From positions 620,001 through 684,000 of the forward strand of contig NZ_APNH01000003.1 of assembly GCF_040361275.1 (NCBI RefSeq): a DNA stretch of 64,000 bases. Reading direction: 5' to 3'. A program made the position numbers and the translations under genes. This document shows, in pieces, positions 18,227 to 27,278 of the stretch. The stretch's first letter is position 1. Each line of letters begins with the position of its first letter. Under the pieces are notes generated by a model. It searched no databases. It saw only the letters and a list, made by a program, of their open reading frames with translations, and was not told the origin of the DNA. Origin of the DNA: Salinisphaera sp. T31B1. GTDB lineage: Bacteria > Pseudomonadota > Gammaproteobacteria > Nevskiales > Salinisphaeraceae.

Positions 18227-19435
18227 ATGAGCGACGTCAAGAAAGTAGTGCTGGCCTATTCGGGCGGCCTGGATACCTCGGTCATCCTGAAATGGTTACA
18301 GGATGAATACGACTGCGAAGTCGTGACCTTCACGGCCGATATCGGCCAGGGCGAGGAGCTCGACGAAGTCCGACCCAAGGCCGAAAAGCTCGGCGTGAAG
18401 GAAGTCTTCATCGACGACCTGCGCGAAGAATTCGTGCGCGATTTCGTCTACCCGATGTTTCGTGCCAACGCGATCTACGAGGGCGAATATCTGCTCGGCA
18501 CCTCAATCGCCCGCCCGCTGATCTCCAAGCGCCTGGTCGAGATCGCCAAGGAAACCGGCGCCGATGCCATCGCGCACGGCGCGACCGGCAAGGGCAACGA
18601 TCAGGTGCGTTTCGAGCTGTCGGCGTACGCGCTGATGCCGGGCATCAAGGTGATCGCCCCCTGGCGCGAGTGGAACCTGAATTCGCGCGAGAAGCTGCTG
18701 GCCTATGCCGCGGACAACGGCATCGATATCCGCAAGAAGGCCGACGGCGGTTCGCCTTATTCCACCGATGCCAATGCGTTGCACATCTCTTACGAGGGCG
18801 GCGTGCTGGAAGACCCGTGGACGCCGGCCGAGGATTCGATGTGGGAGTGGAGCGTGTCGCCCGAAAACGCGCCGGATGCCGCCCAGGAAATCGATCTGAC
18901 CTTCGAAAAGGGCGATATCGTGGCCATCGACGGCGAACAGCTCACGCCTTACCAGGTGCTGGCCAGGCTCAACGAACTGGCCGGCGCGCACGGCATTGGG
19001 CGTATCGATATCGTCGAGAACCGCTACGTCGGCATGAAGTCGCGCGGCTGCTACGAAACGCCGGGCGGCACGGTGATGCTGCGCGCCCATCGCGCGATCG
19101 AATCGATCACGCTCGATCGCGAAGCCGCGCATCTCAAGGACGAACTGATGCCGCGCTACGCCAAGCTGATCTACAACGGCTACTGGTTCTCGCCGGAGCG
19201 CGAGATGCTGCAGGCCGCGATCGACAAGTCGCAGGCCCACGTCAACGGCACCGTGCGCGTCAAGCTCTACAAGGGCAGCGTGTCGGTCGTCGGTCGTGCG
19301 TCGGAATCCGACAGCCTGTTCGATGAGGCGATCGCCACCTTCGAGGACGATCGCGGCGCCTACGACCAGAAGGACGCGGCCGGCTTCATTCGCCTGAACG
19401 CGCTGCGTCTGCGCCTGGGGCATCGCCAGCGCTGA
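18227..19435 (+). CDS. argG: Argininosuccinate synthase
   Basis: Condenses citrulline and aspartate with ATP to argininosuccinate, the penultimate step of arginine synthesis. At 402 residues it is the normal length of the type I enzyme. The ATP-pyrophosphatase P-loop AYSGGLDTS is at about residues 10-18; [29 protein letters not shown] and [13 protein letters not shown] are further family blocks. It is monocistronic by context: rnt is divergent and an MFS gene follows after 116 bp. A consensus -10 lies upstream. Confidence 0.97.
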   Translation: MSDVKKVVLAYSGGLDTSVILKWLQDEYDCEVVTFTADIGQGEELDEVRPKAEKLGVKEVFIDDLREEFVRDFVYPMFRANAIYEGEYLLGTSIARPLISKRLVEIAKETGADAIAHGATGKGNDQVRFELSAYALMPGIKVIAPWREWNLNSREKLLAYAADNGIDIRKKADGGSPYSTDANALHISYEGGVLEDPWTPAEDSMWEWSVSPENAPDAAQEIDLTFEKGDIVAIDGEQLTPYQVLARLNELAGAHGIGRIDIVENRYVGMKSRGCYETPGGTVMLRAHRAIESITLDREAAHLKDELMPRYAKLIYNGYWFSPEREMLQAAIDKSQAHVNGTVRVKLYKGSVSVVGRASESDSLFDEAIATFEDDRGAYDQKDAAGFIRLNALRLRLGHRQR

Positions 19436-19551
19436 TCGTCCCCGGTTCGCCCCTGCGGAGCCGATTCGATACGTTGGCCGGAGCCGGCGATGATACTCGC
19501 GCCGGCACGGGCGTTAGCGCAGTGGCCGATGCCCATTGAGCATGGGGAAGG

Positions 19552-20850
19552 ATGATGGGTCGTGTCGTCGTGTCGTTGGCTGCGATGTTCGTCAGTCTGG
19601 CGCTATTCATTGCCGGTACGGCGCTGCTCACAACCGTCCTTTCGCTGGAACTCGTGCGCGAGGGCTACTCTGCGCTGGTGGTCGGCGTGGTGCTGGTATG
19701 CCACTCGATCGGCTTCGTGCTGGGCTCGTTCTTCTCGACGCGGCTGATCGTCCGGGTCGGTCAGGTGCGATCGTTCTCTGCGTTTGCCGCGGTCGGCTGC
19801 GCCGCAGCGCTCATTCACCCGATGTGGGTCGACGCTGTGCTCTGGGCAGTGCTTCGTGGCCTGGTCGGGTTCTGTGCCGCCGGCTTGATCATGGTGCTCG
19901 AAAGCTGGATTTCGGCACGTGCGACCAACGCCACGCGTGGCGCGCTGCTGGGCATCTATCAGGTGGTGTATTTCTTTGCCGCGGCGCTGGGGCAGTATCT
20001 GGTGTCTTTCGATACCGCCGAGGCCTATACGATCTACAGCGTGGTCGCGATCCTGGTGGTGCTGTCGTTGGTACCGCTGGCGCTGACGCGCGCCGAGGCG
20101 CCCCAAGTGACCGCGGCCGAGCATCTGGGTTTTGTCGCACTCTATCGTCTGTCGCCCAGCGGCCTGTTCGGGGGCGTGGCCGGCGGTATGATCGTGTCGT
20201 GTTTTCTGGCACTCGGGCCTGTCTACGCCAGCCGTATCGGCATGTCGATACCGCAGATCTCGTACTACATGGCCATGGCCGTACTGGCGACCATGGTGCT
20301 GCAATGGCCGGTTGGGCGGTTGTCGGACCGGTTCGATCGGCGCTGGGTGATCGCCCTGAGCAGCGCGGTCGCGGCGGGGGGCGCGGCGTTGGGCATCGGC
20401 CTCGGCGAGATCGCTGAGTGGGTGGTGTATATCGCTACGGCGCTGTTGTTCGGGCTCGCGGGGTGTCTTTATCCGCTGAGCCTGGCCATGATCAACGACA
20501 ATATGGACGCCGGTGACCCGGTACGCGCCAGCGCCGGACTGCTGCTTGCCTACGGCGCCGGTACCTGTCTCGGACCGGTGGGCGGGGCACTGACCATGCA
20601 ATGGATAGGGCCGGCTGGCCTGTTCGGGTTCACCGGCGGGCTGTTCGCCCTCTATACCGCGTTGGTGGTCTGGCGCGGATTTACCACCCAAGCGCTGCCT
20701 GTCGAGCAACAGGGGCGTTTCGTTGGAATCGTGGCGACCCAGACCGCGCCCGCCTTGCTGGATATGGACCCGCGTGCCGAGCCGTTCGATGCGGCCCACG
20801 GCGTCGAGATCAGCGATACGACAGACAGCACGGATACCGCGTCCGCGTAA
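19552..20850 (+). CDS. Major facilitator superfamily transporter (YcaD-like)
   Basis: A 12-segment MFS carrier of 432 residues. The loop 2-3 region (SFFSTRLIVRVGQVRSF), the WISARATNATRGALLGIYQ segment after TM5 and the QWPVGRLSDRFDRRWV loop between TM8 and TM9 are typical of the YcaD/MFS-1 subgroup. The hydrophilic C-terminal tail of about 55 residues is acidic and Thr-rich. The substrate is unknown. The GGGAAGG ribosome-binding site precedes two consecutive ATG codons (19552 and 19555). Confidence 0.87.
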   Translation: MMGRVVVSLAAMFVSLALFIAGTALLTTVLSLELVREGYSALVVGVVLVCHSIGFVLGSFFSTRLIVRVGQVRSFSAFAAVGCAAALIHPMWVDAVLWAVLRGLVGFCAAGLIMVLESWISARATNATRGALLGIYQVVYFFAAALGQYLVSFDTAEAYTIYSVVAILVVLSLVPLALTRAEAPQVTAAEHLGFVALYRLSPSGLFGGVAGGMIVSCFLALGPVYASRIGMSIPQISYYMAMAVLATMVLQWPVGRLSDRFDRRWVIALSSAVAAGGAALGIGLGEIAEWVVYIATALLFGLAGCLYPLSLAMINDNMDAGDPVRASAGLLLAYGAGTCLGPVGGALTMQWIGPAGLFGFTGGLFALYTALVVWRGFTTQALPVEQQGRFVGIVATQTAPALLDMDPRAEPFDAAHGVEISDTTDSTDTASA

Positions 20851-20871
20851 TTGGCCCGAGGCCCGTCAACA

Positions 20872-20902
20872 CAAGCGCTTGCGGCGTGCCCGCTTGCTTT
20901 TT
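20872..20902 (+). terminator. Probable rho-independent terminator after the MFS gene
   Basis: Stem CAAGCG (20872-20877) pairs with CGCTTG (20891-20896), followed by CTTTTT. The loop is long, so strength is uncertain. Confidence 0.4.
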
Positions 20903-20950
20903 CTGGCCCGGTGTTTCGCGTAGTCTTGCCAGTTCCAAGATTGGACACGG

Positions 20951-21904
20951 ATGATTTCAATGAAACGATATATTGCTTTGCTGGCGTGTGTCTTCGCGCT
21001 GTCGGCCTGTGGCAATCAGGGCGATGACAACGCATCGGCCGATAACCAGGCGGCCAACGACAGCAGCGCCGCCAGCGACAGCAGCGCGAATGGCGGTGAC
21101 GCCAACCAGACCGACGGCAGCGGCGATTTCGCCAACGATCAGGAAAAACGCAGCTACGCGCTGGGTATGGATATCGGTAACTCGCTCAAGGAGCTGCCGG
21201 TCGAGATCGACATGGATTCGCTCACCCAGGGCGTACGGGATGTGGTCGACGGTGGCCAGACGAAGCTCAGTCAGGAAGAGCTGGACGGTGTGATGCAGAG
21301 CTTCGTACAGGACATGGAAGCCGCCCAGAAGCAAAAGGCCGAACAGCAGGCGCAGACCAATCAGGAAAAAGGCAAGAAATTCCTGGCCGAGAACAAGTCC
21401 AAGGACGGCGTCAAGACCACCGACAGCGGCCTGCAGTACAAGGTCATCGAGCCGGGCGACGGCCCGTCCCCGGGCGAGAACGACAGCGTGACGGTCCACT
21501 ATACCGGCAAGCTGATCGACGGCACCGTGTTCGACAGCTCCCGCGAGCGCGGTGAGCCGGTCACCTTCCCGGTCAACGCCGTGATTCCGGGCTGGACCGA
21601 AGCGTTGCAGCTGATGAAGCAGGGCGCCAAGTATGAGCTCTATATTCCTGCCGATCTTGCCTATGGCGAGCGGGGTGCGGGCGCCCAGATCGGCCCGAAC
21701 GAAACCCTGATCTTCGACGTGGAACTCCTCAAGGTCGACAAGGGCGGCGATTCCGGTTCGGCCGATGCCCCTCAGAGCTCCAGTGGTAATGGCGGTGCCG
21801 GTGCCGATGGTTCGGCGAGCAACGACAACGCCGCGGGCGGTGACCCGAGCGGCACTGGCCAGGACGATGGGCAGAACGGCGGTGAGGCAGACCAGAAACC
21901 CTAG
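20951..21904 (+). CDS. FKBP-type peptidyl-prolyl isomerase lipoprotein (Mip/FkpA-like)
   Basis: An exported proline isomerase and chaperone of 317 residues. A lipoprotein signal peptide ends in the lipobox LSAC, with the acylated Cys at about residue 20. A Ser/Asn/Asp-rich linker follows to about 60, then the alpha-helical dimerisation domain (KRSYALGMDIGNSL, about 65-145) and the FKBP catalytic domain (about 155-260) with VHYTGKLIDGTVFDSS and PADLAYGERGAG. The last 55 residues are a Gly/Ser/Asp/Asn-rich disordered tail, not usual in Mip or FkpA. The lack of Asp at Mip position +2 suggests outer-membrane sorting. A strong terminator follows. Confidence 0.9.
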   Translation: MISMKRYIALLACVFALSACGNQGDDNASADNQAANDSSAASDSSANGGDANQTDGSGDFANDQEKRSYALGMDIGNSLKELPVEIDMDSLTQGVRDVVDGGQTKLSQEELDGVMQSFVQDMEAAQKQKAEQQAQTNQEKGKKFLAENKSKDGVKTTDSGLQYKVIEPGDGPSPGENDSVTVHYTGKLIDGTVFDSSRERGEPVTFPVNAVIPGWTEALQLMKQGAKYELYIPADLAYGERGAGAQIGPNETLIFDVELLKVDKGGDSGSADAPQSSSGNGGAGADGSASNDNAAGGDPSGTGQDDGQNGGEADQKP

Positions 21905-21978
21905 TCGGTTTCCGGGGCCGCGGCGTACGCCGCGGGCCTCAGCCTTGCCACGATGTCGTGGCAGGCCACGTCCCATCA

Positions 21979-22011
21979 GGCTGTCGATGCCTTGCATCGA
22001 CAGCCTTTTTT
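21979..22011 (+). terminator. Rho-independent terminator of the FKBP gene
   Basis: A perfect 12-bp stem (GGCTGTCGATGC / GCATCGACAGCC) with a CTT loop is followed by TTTTTT, 75 bp after the stop codon. Confidence 0.9.
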
Positions 22012-22112
22012 GTGCAGCGCTTCGCGGGTATGGGTTCGGATGATGGGCCCGCCATCCGTGTCCCAACCCAACCTGCTACGCGCCGTCGACCAGGTATCGA
22101 TTGTTCGAAACG

Positions 22113-22142
22113 AAAAAGGCCGCCGGCATATCGCCTGCGGCC
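22113..22142 (-). terminator. Rho-independent terminator of pckA
   Basis: On the minus strand the stem GGCCGC...GCGGCC is followed by TTTTT; it lies about 32 bp past the pckA stop codon. Confidence 0.75.
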
Positions 22143-22173
22143 CTCGTGTATCGTTCGCTCGGATAGCGTCGGG

Positions 22174-23829
22174 TTACATCACCGCCTCGATACCCAGTGC
22201 CTCGAAGTTCTTGGCTCGGTAGTTGTCCCGGAACATGTCTCGAAGTTTTTCGGCCTGCACGTCGTAGGCGCTGGCGTCGTGCCAGGTGTTGCGCGGATTG
22301 AGAATCTCGCTGGGCACACCGGGGCAGGACGTCGGCATGTCCAGATTGAACACCGGGTGGGTTTCGTAGCTCACCTTGTCGGCGTCGAGCTCGCCTTCCA
22401 GCGCGGCGTTGAGCAATGCCCGCGTGTGCTTGATCGAGATACGCTGGCCGATGCCATGCGGTCCACCGGACCAGCCCGTATTCAGCAATACGCAGCGTGC
22501 CTTGTGAGTGCGCATCTTCTCGGCCAGCAGTTCGGCATAAACCGACGGCTTCTGGGACATGAACGGCGCGCCGAAGCAGGCCGAGAATGCCGCCTTGGGC
22601 TCGGTCACGCCGACTTCGGTACCCGCCAGCTTCGCGGTAAAGCCGGATACGAAGTGATACATCACGTCCTTGGCATCCAGGATCGAAATCGGCGGCAGTA
22701 CGCCGAAGGCGTCGGCGGTAAGCAGCACGATCGTTTCCGGATGCGGGCCGCAGGCGCCCTCGGCAACGTTCGGATTGGCCGAAAGCGGATAGCACAGCCG
22801 CGTGTTTTCAGTGATCGACCCATCGGTCAGATCCAGATCCTGCGGATCGGTATCGGCCATGGCCCGACCCGGCAGGGGCGGTACGTTCTCGATGACACAG
22901 CCGGGCGTGGATAGCGCTGCTGCGATGACCGGCTCGGCGTCCTTGTCCAGATCGATCAGCTTGGCATAGCAGCCGCCCTCGAAGTTGGAAACGCCGTCGG
23001 CGGTCCAGGCGTGTTCGTCGTCGCCGATCAGCTGACGGTTGGGATCGGCCGACAGGGTCGTCTTGCCAGTGCCCGAGAGCCCGAACAGCACCGCGCCGTC
23101 GCCGCCGGCCCCGACGTTGGCCGAGCAGTGCATCGGCAGCTCGCCCATTTCCGGCAGCATGTAGTTCATGACCGTGAACATGGTCTTCTTGACCACGCCG
23201 CAGTAGTCGGCGCGCCCGAGTACGAGCCCGATACGGTTGCGCATGTCCACGATCACCGCGCGCCCGGACTTGGTGCCGTCGCGCTCGGGATCGCAGTGGA
23301 AGCTCGGTACGTTGAGCATCGTCCAGCGCTTGTCACCGGCGTTGTCGACGTCGACATGTTCGACGAACATGTTGGTGGCGAAAAGCGCATGCGTGGCGTA
23401 CTCGCTGACCACGCGGTAGGGCACGGCATAGGCCGAATCCCAGCCGCAGAACACGTCCTGTGCATAAAGATGGTGGCCGCGCTCGTTCAGGTGGGCGGCC
23501 ACGCGTTCGAGGAGCGGGCCGAAGCGTGTCGAATCGAACGGCTGGAAATCGGATTTCCACCAAACCTTGTCTTCGAGTTCGGGCCAGGCCACGGCGAACG
23601 TATCCTGCACCGGGCGGCCGGTACAGCTCGGGTCGGAGTAGTACACCAGCGGGCCTTCGACACCGAGCGCCGTGGCATGTGCCTTGGGTTCGTCGTCGGG
23701 CCCGTCCGGCCGGATGCGGCCACGGTCGTTGGCGAGCGCTTCCTCGAAGAGCTGATCCTTGCTCAGGTTGTGGCGATATTCCAGGCCTTCGAGGCCCAGC
23801 GTACGGTTCAACTCTGCATTGAGCGTCAT
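22174..23829 (-). CDS. pckA: Phosphoenolpyruvate carboxykinase (ATP)
   Basis: The gluconeogenic enzyme converting oxaloacetate and ATP to phosphoenolpyruvate and CO2. At 551 residues it is slightly longer than E. coli Pck (540). The kinase-1a P-loop is FGLSGTGKTTLS, the metal/oxaloacetate region is FSACFGAPFM, and NEGG-like NFEGGCYAK and NTGWSGG are further signatures. It is flanked by a minus-strand terminator and is monocistronic. Confidence 0.96.
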   Translation of the reverse strand: MTLNAELNRTLGLEGLEYRHNLSKDQLFEEALANDRGRIRPDGPDDEPKAHATALGVEGPLVYYSDPSCTGRPVQDTFAVAWPELEDKVWWKSDFQPFDSTRFGPLLERVAAHLNERGHHLYAQDVFCGWDSAYAVPYRVVSEYATHALFATNMFVEHVDVDNAGDKRWTMLNVPSFHCDPERDGTKSGRAVIVDMRNRIGLVLGRADYCGVVKKTMFTVMNYMLPEMGELPMHCSANVGAGGDGAVLFGLSGTGKTTLSADPNRQLIGDDEHAWTADGVSNFEGGCYAKLIDLDKDAEPVIAAALSTPGCVIENVPPLPGRAMADTDPQDLDLTDGSITENTRLCYPLSANPNVAEGACGPHPETIVLLTADAFGVLPPISILDAKDVMYHFVSGFTAKLAGTEVGVTEPKAAFSACFGAPFMSQKPSVYAELLAEKMRTHKARCVLLNTGWSGGPHGIGQRISIKHTRALLNAALEGELDADKVSYETHPVFNLDMPTSCPGVPSEILNPRNTWHDASAYDVQAEKLRDMFRDNYRAKNFEALGIEAVM

Positions 23830-23974
23830 GAGGCAGTCGTCCAGAACGAAGCGTGCCCGCCGGGCCCGCGAAAAACGGGCAGATTACCGATTCGCCAAAA
23901 CCGTGGCAACTGGACCGATGCTCGGACACGGGCAGCGCATGCGGCCCCGCACGGCTGCACGCACGCAGCGTGTC

Positions 23975-25339
23975 TCACTGCGCCGTGCGGCGCGACAAAC
24001 CGGCATTCTGCTGCGGGTCCCGGTCGTCGATATCGAATTCGTTGGGCACGCGAACCACCAGCGTGCCGTCCGGATCGGAGCGGATCGTGCCGGCAGCGCT
24101 CTGGGCGCGATAATGATACAGATGAAACGCCAGCGGCTCGTCGCTGTCGCTGAGTAGTTGCAGATGCGCGTTGACCAGCAGCGTCGAGAAAAAGCGCGCG
24201 TCCCCGGATTGCAGCCAGATATAGCTATCCGCGGCGTGCGGCGGGTCGATATAACCGGCGTCGCTTGTATCGCTGGCGAATTTCAGCGTGAGGCCGGCAT
24301 CGCTCAAACGGGCGTCCACAATCTTGTCGACGATGACCTGCGGGGGCGGGAACATGGTCTCAGGGTCCATGACGAGACGGTTGCCGTCGAGCGCGACGCC
24401 CGGGCGGTCGAAAGGCGTGACCTTGGACAACGGCAGATGCAGTGCGGCAAGCAGCGGCTTGACGGGCAGGCCCAACTGCTCAACGTGATCGGGCTCGTAG
24501 ACGAGCTTGTTGTCGGGCGTGACCGTAATCGGGCCTTCCAGCGTCGTGGGTATTCCGCCGACCGGAGGAATGAAGCCAAACAACCGGGCGCCGACCGTGA
24601 CCTTGAGCCGGCCGTCGCTGGTCCGGTTTTCCACCGACGACAGAGAGCGCGGTTCGTAGGTGAGCACATAGTGGTTGAACAGGGCATCGAGATCCTCGGG
24701 CCGGATCAGCACTTCGCCCGACAGGATATGGATGCTGTACTGGTCCGGGTCGTCGAAATTGACCGGCGCGCCAGCCTCCTTCGGCTCCAGCGCGGCTTTC
24801 AGGTGACGTATGTGATAACCCACGCCGTCGGCGAGATAGAAATCGACGTTGCGTGCCTCCAGCGCGACATGCTTTACCCCCGAGTCGCGGGCATTCGGCG
24901 CCGCCATGCCCTGCTTGAAGCCGGCCGGCACCTGGCGGTTGTTCCATCGTGCGGCGAGCCGGTCGTATTGCTGCTGCTGGCGGCGGACCAGAGACGGCAC
25001 GATGGTATCGGACGGGTCGAGGGTATTGCCCGGGCCGCGCTGCGATTGGTGTCCGCTCTGTTCGCCGGCGCCCGTACGGCCGACCTGGCTCTGACTGCCC
25101 GGAGCGGCGTCGTCGCCCGAGCCGGTATCTGTCTCGGCCTGTTGCTCGTCGGAATCCTGTTCGTCGGATCGTCCGGGGGCCGGTGCCGGCCTGCCATGAC
25201 TGCCCGGGCCTAGCGTTTCACGCATCTGGCCTTGTGCCAGGGCGACCGGGACGATGCCGGGTCCGGCCAGGCCGAGCAGCAGCCCGGCGAGAGCCAGCGT
25301 TTGCAGGCCGCGCGCTAACACCGGTCGATTAAGACGCAT
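23975..25339 (-). CDS. Exported protein of unknown function, paralogue A of an overlapping pair
   Basis: A 454-residue protein with an N-terminal signal peptide (hydrophobic core LALAGLLLGLAG, likely cleavage after VALA-QG near residue 36). A low-complexity Gln/Ser/Gly/Asp-rich linker runs to about 120, and the C-terminal domain is beta-rich. From about 150 to 425 it aligns with the upstream gene product: shared DDP, HxLxGEV, ALFNxYxxxY, DGRLKV, LVYEPDxV, LDGNRLVMD, PPPQ, DAGLTLKF and a closing YNYRAQ/YHYRAQ. No enzyme motif was recognised. ATG 25339 gives a clean signal peptide; the gene overlaps the upstream partner by 11 bp, so the two are co-translated. Confidence 0.8.
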   Translation of the reverse strand: MRLNRPVLARGLQTLALAGLLLGLAGPGIVPVALAQGQMRETLGPGSHGRPAPAPGRSDEQDSDEQQAETDTGSGDDAAPGSQSQVGRTGAGEQSGHQSQRGPGNTLDPSDTIVPSLVRRQQQQYDRLAARWNNRQVPAGFKQGMAAPNARDSGVKHVALEARNVDFYLADGVGYHIRHLKAALEPKEAGAPVNFDDPDQYSIHILSGEVLIRPEDLDALFNHYVLTYEPRSLSSVENRTSDGRLKVTVGARLFGFIPPVGGIPTTLEGPITVTPDNKLVYEPDHVEQLGLPVKPLLAALHLPLSKVTPFDRPGVALDGNRLVMDPETMFPPPQVIVDKIVDARLSDAGLTLKFASDTSDAGYIDPPHAADSYIWLQSGDARFFSTLLVNAHLQLLSDSDEPLAFHLYHYRAQSAAGTIRSDPDGTLVVRVPNEFDIDDRDPQQNAGLSRRTAQ

Positions 25340-26432
25340 CGCCGTTCTCCGGTCGTGCCGGCGGAAGATAGTCGGCCGGCTGGTATGGGCCGAGATAGGC
25401 GACCAATTCACCGGCAGGTGTGGCATCGAAGAATCCGTTCAGGATTTGCGCACGATAGTTGTAAAGCGACGTGTCGAGCTTGCCCCCGTCGCCCGCTACG
25501 AGTTGCATGCGTACATCGGTGACCAGCGCCCGGAACGTCTTGACGTCGCCGCCCTGGAGCATCACGTAGCTGTCGGCCTTGACGATGGGTTCGGGGAACG
25601 CGGGATTGAAATCGCTCGTGAAGCTCAGGTGAACGCCCGCGTCGTCGATCTTCAGGTCGGAAACATGTACATCCTGGGTTGGAGGCGGCAATGCGTGGTT
25701 GAGGTCCAGTACCACGTTGTTGCCTTCGAGCTGGGCGCCTTCGGTATCGATCTGGAGCAGTTTGGATACCTGCAGGTTGATCGCATCCAGCAGCCCCTTG
25801 GCCTCGATCTTGGCGACCTTGATCTGGTCGGGTTCGTAAACGAACAGATGATGGGCCACCAACCGTACCCCGCCTTCCATGTGAAACGGCAGCCAGAGCC
25901 CGGGAATCTTGGCTGTCTCGCCGTCGACCACGAGCCGACCGTCACGGGTGCTGACTTCCAGGTTGCGCATCTGGGTATCGGGATAATCGGTCAGGTACTG
26001 GTTGAACAGCGCCGTCAATGCCGATGCCGGCATGATCACGTCGCCGTTGAGTGGGTGGAACACGAACGAGGTGGGGTCATCGAGGGTGACCGGGCGCGGA
26101 GGGTCGGTCGGTTCGAGCAGCGCTGAGAGCTGTGCAGTATCGAAACCGATATCGCCGGCGATGCGGAAGAAGGTATTGCGTATGAACAGCCCCACGGCAG
26201 GCCGTCCGCTGTTGCGCAGCCCGGGTTCGCCGTTCCGGGGATTGAACGCCCCGGCGTACTTTTCGTGGGCGGCGCGCAACTCATCCAGGGCGGCAAGCTG
26301 GGTCTTCTTGGCCGTGATCATCGCCGGGGGCGAGGTGTCCAGGCCCTGGGCCATGCGCATGCCGACCAGTGCGACAGCGATGAGCAGCACTACGGCCAGT
26401 CCGCTCCAGAGCGATATCTTCTTCACCGCCAT
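25329..26432 (-). CDS. Membrane-anchored protein of unknown function, paralogue B of an overlapping pair
   Basis: A 367-residue protein with a single N-terminal hydrophobic segment (LAVVLLIAVALVGM, about 10-24) after a basic start, so probably anchored in the inner membrane with the bulk in the periplasm. It is homologous to the downstream gene product over about 270 residues (FHPLNGDVIMP, ALFNQYLTDY, DGRLVVDG, FVYEPDQIK, LEGNNVVLD, IDDAGVHLSF, YNYRAQ). The regular pattern of short amphipathic strands suggests a lipid-binding or scaffold-like beta fold, but this is inference. No known domain was identified. It is first in a two-gene operon. Confidence 0.8.
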   Translation of the reverse strand: MAVKKISLWSGLAVVLLIAVALVGMRMAQGLDTSPPAMITAKKTQLAALDELRAAHEKYAGAFNPRNGEPGLRNSGRPAVGLFIRNTFFRIAGDIGFDTAQLSALLEPTDPPRPVTLDDPTSFVFHPLNGDVIMPASALTALFNQYLTDYPDTQMRNLEVSTRDGRLVVDGETAKIPGLWLPFHMEGGVRLVAHHLFVYEPDQIKVAKIEAKGLLDAINLQVSKLLQIDTEGAQLEGNNVVLDLNHALPPPTQDVHVSDLKIDDAGVHLSFTSDFNPAFPEPIVKADSYVMLQGGDVKTFRALVTDVRMQLVAGDGGKLDTSLYNYRAQILNGFFDATPAGELVAYLGPYQPADYLPPARPENGDAS

Positions 26433-26528
26433 CGACGCTCTCCACCACGTCTTTGTTTTGCCCCATCCTCACGCAGTCGCGCGATAAAGACAATAATTCT
26501 TTTCAGTTTGGCTGGCCGTACCGACGGT

Positions 26529-27188
26529 TCATGTCACCAGTTCGGCAAGGCTGTCGACGAGATGATCCGGGCCGCTCTGACTGATCGGATCGCCGTGGTT
26601 GTAGCCATAGGTTACGGCGACGGTTCGAAAGCCGGCCGCCTTGCCGGCGGCGACGTCGTGACGGGAATCGCCGACCATCAGCCCGGCACCGGGAGGGATA
26701 TCGCCTTGCCGGGCGGCGTGCAGCAGCGGTGCCGGGTGGGGCTTCTTCTCTGCCAGGCTGTCGCCTCCGAGAGTCAGCGAAAAGTAATCCGTCAGGCCGA
26801 GGGTGTCGAGAATGGCCGGCAGGAACGCGATCGGCTTGTTGGTGACCAGCATCAGATCGAAGTCGCGATCACGCAGGGCGGTAAGACATTCCGTGACGCC
26901 GTCGTATAGCTGCGTGCGTTCGCAGGGCGCCTTGGCGTAATGCGCCAGGAAGCGGGTATGCGCCTCGTCGATCGAAACGCCATGGGCGTCGGCGTCGGCC
27001 AGCGCGCGCTCGACCAGTTTGTGGCTGCCGTTGCCTACCCAGTGGCGCACCTTGTCGATGCCGGCGGCCGGCAGGTCGTGATCGGCCAGCGTTCTGTCCA
27101 CGGCCATGGCCAGGTCGGGCGCCGAATCGATCAGCGTGCCGTCCAGATCGAACACGACTAGGGCGATATCCTCGAGTGCGGGGTGCAT
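26529..27188 (-). CDS. gph: Phosphoglycolate phosphatase (HAD family)
   Basis: Dephosphorylates 2-phosphoglycolate produced by DNA repair or oxygenase activity. The 219-residue protein has HAD motif I FDLDGTLIDS at about residues 13-22, motif II in VTNKP, motif III Lys in AEKKPHPAPLL and motif IV GDSRHDVAAGKAAG. The cap domain with WVGNGSHKLVERAL is typical of Gph. The start ATG at 27188 agrees with the family. Related HAD phosphatases (MupP, for instance) cannot be fully excluded. Confidence 0.88.
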   Translation of the reverse strand: MHPALEDIALVVFDLDGTLIDSAPDLAMAVDRTLADHDLPAAGIDKVRHWVGNGSHKLVERALADADAHGVSIDEAHTRFLAHYAKAPCERTQLYDGVTECLTALRDRDFDLMLVTNKPIAFLPAILDTLGLTDYFSLTLGGDSLAEKKPHPAPLLHAARQGDIPPGAGLMVGDSRHDVAAGKAAGFRTVAVTYGYNHGDPISQSGPDHLVDSLAELVT

Positions 27189-27278
27189 GGCGCTTCCTTG
27201 GTCAATAGAGTGATATACGTGAACGCGCCGGTCGCGTACGCGGCCGGCGGCAAGCGGGCGAAAGGCTGGGGTGCCGGG

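Noticed and set aside
20957-22066. A 369-codon minus-strand open frame opposite the FKBP gene
   Set aside because: Hydrophobic-looking but entirely antisense to a recognisable lipoprotein isomerase; it also spans that gene's terminator.
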